From positions 1 through 22,919 of IMG/VR virus record IMGVR_UViG_3300031368_000016: DNA of 22,919 nucleotides, one strand, 5' to 3'. The number at the start of each line of letters is the position of its first letter. The first letter of the stretch is position 1. A program made the position numbers and the translations under genes. The DNA comes from a virus. Positions 14,959 to 20,977 of this stretch are shown piece after piece. The notes under the pieces were generated by a model. It did not search any database and was not told the DNA's origin. It was given only the letters and a program-made list of their open reading frames with translations.

Positions 14959-15339
14959 CTAACCTACGTTTGCGAGTTTGAATGCACAGACCTTCAGGTC
15001 TGTTTCACTGGAGTATGTAATCTGAACCTTGCCATCACCATCATTATAACCGGCTGTAGGTACAACGACCCACGCCTCGTCTTGATTATCGGCTGCATCA
15101 ATCACCAACGAGATATTACTGATTGTAATATCCTGTCCAAATCCAGCAACCCGGATCGAGGTTTTCTGTGCGGTGATCGTAACTGTTCGACTCGCTGATC
15201 CAGTATTCTTTACGACAAGGACTGTTGGGAAATTATTGATATACTCATCACCAGCAGTTGCTGCCGCAACGAATATATCGCTATCAGTATCCCGAATAAT
15301 ACCATCCTCATCAAGTTCCTGAACCGCTAAAGTAGCCAT
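14959..15339 (-). CDS. Virion structural protein, small beta-sandwich, 126 residues
   Basis: Starts MATLAVQELDEDGIIRDTDS; the body has VVKNTGSASRTVTITAQKTS and ends VQITYSSETDLKVCAFKL. This layout of a conserved NTGSASRTVTI strand and a terminal ITYS...L...AF strand is one I associate with small structural proteins found between the neck and tail tube genes of some siphoviruses, possibly decoration or tail-tube-associated. The exact place in the virion is not known to me. It sits one base from the tail terminator gene and nine from the tube gene. Confidence 0.7.
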   Translation of the reverse strand: MATLAVQELDEDGIIRDTDSDIFVAAATAGDEYINNFPTVLVVKNTGSASRTVTITAQKTSIRVAGFGQDITISNISLVIDAADNQDEAWVVVPTAGYNDGDGKVQITYSSETDLKVCAFKLANVG

Positions 15340-15340
15340 C

Positions 15341-15769
15341 TCAACTCTCCATTGCTATAAGCCTGACCGTTACCACTCGTCCGGCGATCTTCTCGCCAGG
15401 CGCGCCCTCAAGCGGCATTGTAATTGCGCCAGACGCTGACGCTATAACTGTTGTGTTATTGTCGATCGCAAGCGTGTGCCGATGAAATAATGTTCGTACC
15501 CGCTCTGCAATAATTTCAATTGCCTTTGAACTCCCCTCATCCTGAACATAACATCGAATATCACGAATCTGTTCGCGCCCACGTGTCGTCTTGGTATCAA
15601 ACGGCTCATCACCAACCGGCGACGATATAACGATATAAGGCAGCTCAGCATCATCCGGCACCAGATCACCACTGAAAATTGCCGGATTGCCGCCGTAAGT
15701 CTGAAGTAATGCTATTAGTGTTGCATCACTTGACAATCGCGTATAGAACGCTTTTGTGAAATCACTCAT
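15341..15769 (-). CDS. Tail terminator / tail completion protein (DUF3168-like)
   Basis: 142 residues. The N-terminus MSDFTKAFYTRLSSDATLIA and the central LPYIVISSPVGDEPFDTKTT, followed by a strand (DIRCYVQDEGSS) and the helix KAIEIIAERVRTLFH, fit the DUF3168/gp17-like fold. These proteins cap the tail tube and mediate joining to the head. The gene overlaps the previous one by 4 bases (ATGA) and is followed by the structural beta-sandwich gene, as in many siphophages. Confidence 0.85.
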   Translation of the reverse strand: MSDFTKAFYTRLSSDATLIALLQTYGGNPAIFSGDLVPDDAELPYIVISSPVGDEPFDTKTTRGREQIRDIRCYVQDEGSSKAIEIIAERVRTLFHRHTLAIDNNTTVIASASGAITMPLEGAPGEKIAGRVVTVRLIAMES

Positions 15770-16206
15770 CCGCTTACAATTAGTTTGCCAAGCCGATGCC
15801 GATACGTAATAACCGTTCGACGCAAATATGGACGTTCCGCCATTTTAACTCCGCCAGATTTATTTGATGTCCCAAGCTCAAGATAAAGCCCATAATCTTC
15901 AGCAGGACCTTTACGCACTCCTAAATATCCAATGATCTTTTTTGTATGCGCATAGCCGCCACGTCTAACTACCTCATGCCCAATAGCTGTGCGAAGTGTA
16001 TCTGTTACAACTTTAGGCGGCGTTCCTGGTCGGGAAGGATCAAGTCCTCTCACTCCTCGAGGCGTAACTCGCCGTGGTTGTCCACGACTAACTAGCTGCT
16101 TACATTTTCGCTCAGCAAAGATAACTGCCTTAAACATCCCACGTTCAAGTATATTGCTCGCTTCCTGAATAACTTTATCAGCATTCCATGTAACCCGAAT
16201 ACCCAA
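15766..16206 (-). CDS. HK97 gp10-like neck / tail completion protein
   Basis: 146 residues from a TTG at 16204-16206, one base after the previous stop, with AGAGGT about 8 bases upstream. The frame is open back to 16281, but that would overlap the head closure gene by 74 bases. Features of gp10-like proteins are the N-terminal helix with NADKVIQEASNILERGMFK, the basic middle (RGQPRRVTPRGVRG), and YGLYLELGTSNKSGG followed by MAERPYLRRT, the family's typical Y..y.E.GT....RP.lrp closing. These proteins link tail and neck. The family is firm; the TTG start is a choice from spacing. Confidence 0.85.
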   Translation of the reverse strand: MGIRVTWNADKVIQEASNILERGMFKAVIFAERKCKQLVSRGQPRRVTPRGVRGLDPSRPGTPPKVVTDTLRTAIGHEVVRRGGYAHTKKIIGYLGVRKGPAEDYGLYLELGTSNKSGGVKMAERPYLRRTVITYRHRLGKLIVSG

Positions 16207-16207
16207 C

Positions 16208-16528
16208 TTACTGCACCTCTGTACAGTTAACTTCAAGATGTCGATCACCATCACCAGGATGTCTGACCGCCAGAACCTCAACCACTAATCCATCGGATCC
16301 GCGCACAAGCCGACAGTCGCTTGTTACATCCGCCCGATGTCGGAAATACGCAATGTGACTCACGCTCCCCTGTTCTTTGTCGCCTGCAATTTGTTCACCG
16401 GCGCTGGCTGGTCGGATCCGCCCCCGTTCCGTTGAGATCGTTGCCCAGCTCTCAGTAAAACCACCTTGACCATCCGATACCCGCGCTTTGCGTTGGACTT
16501 CGATCTTCGATTTCATTAACCCGATCAA
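16208..16528 (-). CDS. Head closure / head-tail joining protein
   Basis: 106 residues. The pattern KIEVQRKARVSDGQGGFTES, then a strand (WATISTERGRIRPASAGEQ) and AYFRHRADVTSDCRLVRGSD is that of Phage_H_T_join/SPP1 gp16-like closure proteins, which seal the portal after packaging and dock the tail. Length is normal for the family. Its ATG overlaps the connector stop by 4 bases. A second Met at residue 5 is an alternative start. Confidence 0.9.
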   Translation of the reverse strand: MIGLMKSKIEVQRKARVSDGQGGFTESWATISTERGRIRPASAGEQIAGDKEQGSVSHIAYFRHRADVTSDCRLVRGSDGLVVEVLAVRHPGDGDRHLEVNCTEVQ

Positions 16529-17064
16529 ATCGTTATCCGTGTGTATTTCGACAGAATAACCTTCACGTCTGCAGGGAAATCATCAAACCGAATATATGAA
16601 TAATCACCAAGATGCTCAGACTTCAAACCTGAATCTCTTCGGCTGTAATCCCCGGCGATAAGCTTGAACGTTGCCAGCTTCACGTCGCTCGGCGCGCCAT
16701 CATGCCCGGCTACATAAATCACTTTCCACCGGCGGCGCCCCCTCGTCCAAATTCCTGAATTACTCGTCAGATAAATCAATCCAGCATTCGGATCAAAATC
16801 ATAATCATCTGCATCGGCAAGCGCATCGTCATCCTCGGTATCAGCAATCGACGTGATACTTGCAACCGGCAATTTCCCGACAATCAAATCCCGTTGACTG
16901 CCATCAAGATATTCAGTCTGTGATGCTTGAGTAAAATCATGATCGCAATACTCCTCAATGACTGCCGTATAATAATCAATCAAGCCATCAAGCAAAGTAT
17001 CATCGTCAGAATGATCGATGTTTAGAAATACCTTGACTTCCGCAAGTATAACTAAATCAGCCAT
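16525..17064 (-). CDS. Head-tail connector (HK97 gp6-like)
   Basis: 179 residues. The N-terminal MADLVILAEVKVFLNIDHSD then DDTLLDGLIDYYTAVIEEYC is the hallmark of gp6-like adaptors: a helix LxxxKxxLxI followed by D..D..L..lI..A. C-terminal residues KLATFKLIAGDYSRRDSGLK fit the family's helix. These proteins form a ring under the portal. The ATG directly follows the stop of the previous gene. The order connector, closure, gp10, terminator supports the call. Confidence 0.9.
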   Translation of the reverse strand: MADLVILAEVKVFLNIDHSDDDTLLDGLIDYYTAVIEEYCDHDFTQASQTEYLDGSQRDLIVGKLPVASITSIADTEDDDALADADDYDFDPNAGLIYLTSNSGIWTRGRRRWKVIYVAGHDGAPSDVKLATFKLIAGDYSRRDSGLKSEHLGDYSYIRFDDFPADVKVILSKYTRITI

Positions 17065-17583
17065 TTAGTACTCGTCAGCGTTCGGCGTTTCCGGATGGTA
17101 TTTCGTTCCAATCGCGCCGCATGGAATACCATTCGCATGATTTCCAACCTGAACAAAGCTGAGACGAGTATAACGCTTGGCATTCGGATGCGATTGCTTA
17201 TATTCAGCATTGACAACCACCTGATCTTCAGCAGGTACGTTAATCAGCGCGAGCCGCCCGGATGCAGCGTCATCAAAGGTTTCCTCAAGCAATTCCTGAT
17301 CTGTTACCGCCGCGAAATCACCATCGGTTTCAGTATCGGAATGCTGTAAAACGATTGATAAATAAAGACCGGCGGCTAACATATTACCAGAATTGCCGAC
17401 GAGTGCCTGGTGTTTGACCCGCGCCCAACCCAGCCCATCAACGTGAGCCGATTCATTATGGTCTCCATTCTCAGCAAGCACAACCGGCGCAAGCATCTGA
17501 AAACAATATTCAGAAAAGTTAGGCAAATGAAAAATGGAACTCAGTGTAACGTGAGTAATCGAATTTAATGTCCTGAATGCCAT
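17065..17583 (-). CDS. Decoration-like structural protein, paralogue 2
   Basis: 172 residues with AAAGGG upstream of the ATG. The core has LYLSIVLQHSDTETDGDFAA followed by VTDQELLEE, and a late AEYKQSHPNAKRYTRLSFVQ then a terminal strand. The same layout (strand, acidic D-rich loop, VTD, then AEYK..k.YsRl...V) occurs in the protein at 18333-18812, so both are probably from one head-decoration or virion-surface family. Not named with certainty. It stands between the unassigned basic gene and the connector. Confidence 0.7.
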   Translation of the reverse strand: MAFRTLNSITHVTLSSIFHLPNFSEYCFQMLAPVVLAENGDHNESAHVDGLGWARVKHQALVGNSGNMLAAGLYLSIVLQHSDTETDGDFAAVTDQELLEETFDDAASGRLALINVPAEDQVVVNAEYKQSHPNAKRYTRLSFVQVGNHANGIPCGAIGTKYHPETPNADEY

Positions 17584-17819
17584 GTTCTACCCTTTGATTT
17601 TGTTGATCTCTTTGTTGATTTTGGCTTCACCGACTTATCTTCGGGCGGTGCTGTCGGTTTCTTAACCACCTTTGTAGATAATTTCGGTGCTTCAAATAAC
17701 ACCAAACCACGACCGACCAGTTCCTTGCGCACTCGGACACCCACGTCGCTCTCAGTGAGTACCTCGCCACGCTTGAAGAGTACATCACTACCGAACGCAA
17801 CATTCCTCTTGAATTTCAT
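17565..17819 (-). CDS. Small basic protein with Lys/Ser/Thr-rich tail
   Basis: 84 residues from ATG 17819 (GAGGG just upstream); ATG 17828 and TTG 17834 are alternatives. The first half (MKFKRNVAFGSDVLFKRGEV, TESDVGVRVRKELVGRGLVL) looks like a compact beta/alpha unit; the rest is a low-complexity basic tail (KLSTKVVKKPTAPPEDKSVK) ending KSTKRSTKSKGRTWHSGH. It overlaps the following gene by 19 bases and the preceding one by about 30. Such short basic proteins occur in phage head modules, but I cannot assign a family. Confidence 0.6.
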   Translation of the reverse strand: MKFKRNVAFGSDVLFKRGEVLTESDVGVRVRKELVGRGLVLFEAPKLSTKVVKKPTAPPEDKSVKPKSTKRSTKSKGRTWHSGH

Positions 17820-18300
17820 TGCCCTCATGGTCAACCCAATGTTTAATTAACCCAGCCCGGTAGTAACTAATTGAGCCACCAGACAGATATTTAACGATCC
17901 CACCATTCATATAAACGATACGACCATTGATAATTCGTAATATATTTGCACCTGCTGTTATTATCCAACATCCACCTAATAAAATCCGTCGATGATCTGA
18001 TACAATCATCCGACTAATTTGATATCGACACTTCTTTTTAATAGTCTGACGTATATCGTCAATCCAGAATACCTCTTCCTCTTGATGGATAATTAACCGG
18101 TACTTATCGACGTCGACCAGATCGTCAATGTTATCCGGCATAAAATCCGCCCGAACGAAATTAGTTAACCGATCTATGTCGCGCAATCCACGTGCATCGA
18201 TTAAGTCCTCGTGCATATCCGTATTCTGTGGATCGTAATATATATCACCATTCCTGAATGCAATAAGCCGTAAAAACGATAGCTGCAAAGGAGGGGACAA
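17788..18300 (-). CDS. Unassigned head-region protein, about 170 residues
   Basis: The frame is open from 18381, but the first part reads through the previous gene out of frame and has an unlikely Cys-rich sequence. TTG at 18300 follows GGGGAGGGGA; TTG 18288 and ATG 18216 are alternatives. The clear part begins LRLIAFRNGDIYYDPQNTDM and ends in Gly-rich repeats (GGCWIITAGANILRIINGRI, YMNGGIVKYLSGGSISYYRA) with a tail HWVDHEGNEIQEECCVR. The repeated GG..xY pattern suggests a small beta structure. No family recognised. Probably a minor virion component. Confidence 0.55.
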   Translation of the reverse strand: MSPPLQLSFLRLIAFRNGDIYYDPQNTDMHEDLIDARGLRDIDRLTNFVRADFMPDNIDDLVDVDKYRLIIHQEEEVFWIDDIRQTIKKKCRYQISRMIVSDHRRILLGGCWIITAGANILRIINGRIVYMNGGIVKYLSGGSISYYRAGLIKHWVDHEGNEIQEECCVR

Positions 18301-18314
18301 TCCCCTCCCCGCAG
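18283..18314 (-). promoter_or_regulatory. Strong hairpin after the decoration gene
   Basis: GGAGGGGA (18290-18297) pairs with TCCCCTCC (18301-18308) across a 3-base loop, extended by CTGC/GCAG after an internal loop. It starts 19 bases after the decoration stop. The minus-strand run after it (CTATCGTTTTTACGG) has only five Ts, separated from the stem. It may limit readthrough from the highly expressed capsid genes or hide the next ribosome site, which lies in the stem. Confidence 0.6.
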
Positions 18315-18332
18315 ATTTGTTTAAGTCAATGG

Positions 18333-18812
18333 TCAGTTCGCACCAAGTACGCCGGATGCGGCATTCCTTGCACGCGTCCATTGAATCGCATGACCGCTGA
18401 AATCACCAACGGTTCGAGTTCCGACAAATTCGAGCAGAATTCGGGAATACTGTTTCTGTCCTTTGTACTCTGCTGTATAGACCTTGTTGTCATCACCGGC
18501 AGCATCCAGTGCCTTCAGAAGTCCGGTGGTTGCATCCTCCATCGCGGTTACAACACCATTGATTGCGAATTCAACCATATTCGCATCGGTAACGTCAACA
18601 TAAGTTGAATCATCGTCGCATTCCTGAATAACCAAACGCGTGTGATGATTTGCTGAATGTTGGGCGGTATCACCGACTCCCACGATATGCAGAACACTCT
18701 CGCAATTTGCACCATCAACACCGGTTAATGTAACATCACCACTAACAGTGTATGCATCGGGATCCATCGTCTGGATAATCCCGATATTGTTCGTTAAGTC
18801 TGAATGACTCAT
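18333..18812 (-). CDS. Decoration-like structural protein, paralogue 1
   Basis: 159 residues, AGAGGAG 5 bases before the ATG. Directly downstream of the major capsid gene, the usual place of head decoration or stabilising proteins. Beta-rich sequence with a central TRLVIQECDDDSTYVDVTDA and late VYTAEYKGQKQYSRILLEFV, ending NAASGVLGAN. It shares its core layout with the protein at 17065-17583. Its exact role (decoration, stabiliser) is inferred from position; a hairpin follows the gene. Confidence 0.75.
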   Translation of the reverse strand: MSHSDLTNNIGIIQTMDPDAYTVSGDVTLTGVDGANCESVLHIVGVGDTAQHSANHHTRLVIQECDDDSTYVDVTDANMVEFAINGVVTAMEDATTGLLKALDAAGDDNKVYTAEYKGQKQYSRILLEFVGTRTVGDFSGHAIQWTRARNAASGVLGAN

Positions 18813-18822
18813 ATTGTCTCCT

Positions 18823-20067
18823 CTATGTGCGGTTAAGACGAATGATCGCGTTCACATCCGACAGCTTCCCGTCAAAACGTGCGCGTACTTTGAAACCGAC
18901 ATAGTCGTTTGCAGCATACAACTCAACCAGTCGCTGGATCGTGAAACCAACCCGATCACAGATTATATATGCGCTCAGATCACCGAACGCTAACAGCGGA
19001 TGTCCGTCGGCAGTCAATGCAGCCCAGTTCGCATCCGGGACTTCAATGAAGCCAAAGCCCGCAAGCGTCGGCGGCGTTCCTGCCTGCCACGATGGCTGCC
19101 AGAGGAAATTCCCCGTGTCCGCGCCATCGGCATTCGACCTCAGCAAGATCAACTGCAACATCGTTACGTTCGGGATAATCCACCGACATGACGGTGTCCG
19201 ATATTGCGCTGCAAGCCGGTACGGGAACGCCTGAACATCCTTCGGTACGATAACACCCGATGTTGCCGTTGAGATGTCGTGTCCCGTAATACCTGCAACG
19301 AGGAAACCCTCCGGCTGGCTTACGCCAGTTCCCTTGATCCACTTTTGCTCCTGCAGAAGTCCCAGCTTGTAACCGAACCGCTCAGCAATCTTGGTTTCAA
19401 GATTGAAGTCCTGATCTTCAAGCAACTCCTGTGATACTTTCAGAACACGACCCGCCTTATGCGGCGTCAAGGTCAATTCACCGGCAACGGTGTCATCCGT
19501 CTCTTCGGTGAATGCCTCCGTCTCACCCATCATGTTCATATCCCAGTCATCATCCCACGCCGGATAAATCACTTTATCCTTCGATGTGGTGATAACCTCG
19601 CAAAGCGGACGAATGAAAGTTGCCTGGTCCCGCTTGACGATAATCTTGCTCTGAATGTCCGGCGGACATAAATACCCGCCCGCGGGATCGGTCAGACGCG
19701 TCAACGCCTTCTTCTCTTCGGGCGGCGCTTCTTTACCCCGTCGAAGCCAGTTATCGAACGCCTTCCTTTCGATAACCATATCCGGCGTCGGTTCGGTAAC
19801 CTTATCCTTCGTTTCACCATCCCCGACCGGATGCTTATGAACCGGATCATTGAAATAGCCGTCAAGCTCATTGCTCATTCCGTCAAGTTTCTGCATCTCA
19901 TCGGCTTGATGCTTGAGACTCAACGACTCTTCCCAAAGATCCTTGACCTTCGCGTGCTCCTCGCCGGTCAGTTTGCGCTTCTCTTCGACAGCGACGTCAC
20001 CAATTGCCTTGCCTTCATTGTACTTCGCCTCCGCCTTTTCAAGCAGAGCCTTAATTTCTGGATTCAT
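18823..20067 (-). CDS. Major capsid protein, HK97 fold
   Basis: 414 residues. The N-terminal 75 residues are a charged helical scaffolding delta domain (NPEIKALLEKAEAKYNEGKA), probably removed by the protease just upstream. The linker holds KKALTRLTDPAGGYLCPPDI, and the mature capsid core runs to the end, with YRLAAQYRTPSCRWIIPNVT, TLAGFGFIEVPDANWAAL and the closing LVELYAANDYVGFKVRARFD that marks the HK97 E-loop/A-domain end. GGAG precedes the ATG by 10 bases. Portal, protease, capsid is the classical gene order. Confidence 0.95.
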   Translation of the reverse strand: MNPEIKALLEKAEAKYNEGKAIGDVAVEEKRKLTGEEHAKVKDLWEESLSLKHQADEMQKLDGMSNELDGYFNDPVHKHPVGDGETKDKVTEPTPDMVIERKAFDNWLRRGKEAPPEEKKALTRLTDPAGGYLCPPDIQSKIIVKRDQATFIRPLCEVITTSKDKVIYPAWDDDWDMNMMGETEAFTEETDDTVAGELTLTPHKAGRVLKVSQELLEDQDFNLETKIAERFGYKLGLLQEQKWIKGTGVSQPEGFLVAGITGHDISTATSGVIVPKDVQAFPYRLAAQYRTPSCRWIIPNVTMLQLILLRSNADGADTGNFLWQPSWQAGTPPTLAGFGFIEVPDANWAALTADGHPLLAFGDLSAYIICDRVGFTIQRLVELYAANDYVGFKVRARFDGKLSDVNAIIRLNRT

Positions 20068-20069
20068 TA

Positions 20070-20807
20070 TTAAATTACTCCATGATACTTCAACTGCGTT
20101 TCAAGTTGCATCCGTTCAAACGAATGCACATCATCGTCATCCTCTCCTGTGGGTGGTGGCAATTCAAGCTCCGTCCCGGCAATTAAGGATTTCAATATAT
20201 CAATTCGCTCATCACTGACTAAATTTAATAGCCGATCACAAGCAACTTTGATTTCGTTTTCGTCGATCTTGCCCGCCATTGCCAGATCGAACAACGCGCC
20301 AGCCTTGACGCTCGTAATGATAGCTTCTTCGTTCGCCGCGAATGGTACGGCAGACACTTCATACCATTTCACTTCCTCGACATAGCGAATCGTTCGCTCG
20401 CTATTGTTCTGCGGCGTCAAGGTCAATTCATCGGAATGTCCGTATCGATCTCTAATCGTTTGAAATCCAAACGATAACCGATTAATGTGTCCTTCCAACA
20501 TCTTGATCCGTATTTCCTGCGCCGATGGCGCCGCAGACAATTGTGCCTTAAACAAAAGCCCATAATCGTCTTCTTTGGCTTCAATTACGGTACCCAGAAC
20601 GCTCTCAGCATCCCACCGATGCGATGATAGGAACTTGACCAGACCGGCGGGTACTCGCTCCTTCACCGTCTTCTTAAACGCCCCCCGCACTATTACGTCT
20701 TCATCAGTATCGACAACATCGAATACTGACGCATAACCTTCAACTACATTCAGCTCATTGTCAGCCGTCTTGAATGTGACCGGACGGATTAGTATTTCTG
20801 GTTTCAT
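20070..20807 (-). CDS. Prohead protease (HK97 U35 family)
   Basis: 245 residues. Early residues VVEGYASVFDVVDTDEDVIV and RGAFKKTV fit the family start. Candidate catalytic residues: H63 in FLSSHRWD, S112 in NRLSFGFQT, and E150 in KWYEVSAVPF. This serine protease cleaves scaffold delta domains and itself during head maturation. The C-terminal 70 residues (EIKVACDRLLNLVSDERIDI, and an acidic tail with GEDDDDVHSFERM) would serve for incorporation. The ATG overlaps the upstream small gene by 4 bases (ATGA). Confidence 0.95.
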   Translation of the reverse strand: MKPEILIRPVTFKTADNELNVVEGYASVFDVVDTDEDVIVRGAFKKTVKERVPAGLVKFLSSHRWDAESVLGTVIEAKEDDYGLLFKAQLSAAPSAQEIRIKMLEGHINRLSFGFQTIRDRYGHSDELTLTPQNNSERTIRYVEEVKWYEVSAVPFAANEEAIITSVKAGALFDLAMAGKIDENEIKVACDRLLNLVSDERIDILKSLIAGTELELPPPTGEDDDDVHSFERMQLETQLKYHGVI

Positions 20808-20965
20808 ATTGTGATTATCCTTCTTTTAGGTCTTGCTGCTGCAGGCGGCGCTGGACGCGGTGACTTCGGAGCTGTATTTATGCCACCCTTATGCACCGGA
20901 TAATATTCACACGCCTCCCGCCATCGGTAACCGATCGACTTGAAGACTGCTAATAGAAATCTCAT
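20804..20965 (-). CDS. Small basic head-module protein, 53 residues
   Basis: An ATG at 20963-20965 with AGGAG 7 bases upstream opens 53 codons ending in a TGA that overlaps the protease ATG (ATGA). The product starts MRFLLAVFKSIGYRWREACE and continues YYPVHKGG, then a proline/alanine/arginine-rich tail (PKSPRPAPPAAARPKRRI). It fills the only gap between portal-MuF and protease. The short hydrophobic N-terminus could touch membranes or the portal. Not recognised; the ribosome site and ATGA coupling suggest that it is real. Confidence 0.6.
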   Translation of the reverse strand: MRFLLAVFKSIGYRWREACEYYPVHKGGINTAPKSPRPAPPAAARPKRRIITI

Positions 20966-20977
20966 TACATAACTCCT

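Noticed and set aside
14508-14981. Plus-strand 157-codon frame opposite tail tube and chaperone
   Set aside because: Proline and arginine-rich antisense reading across two genes with strong minus-strand support.
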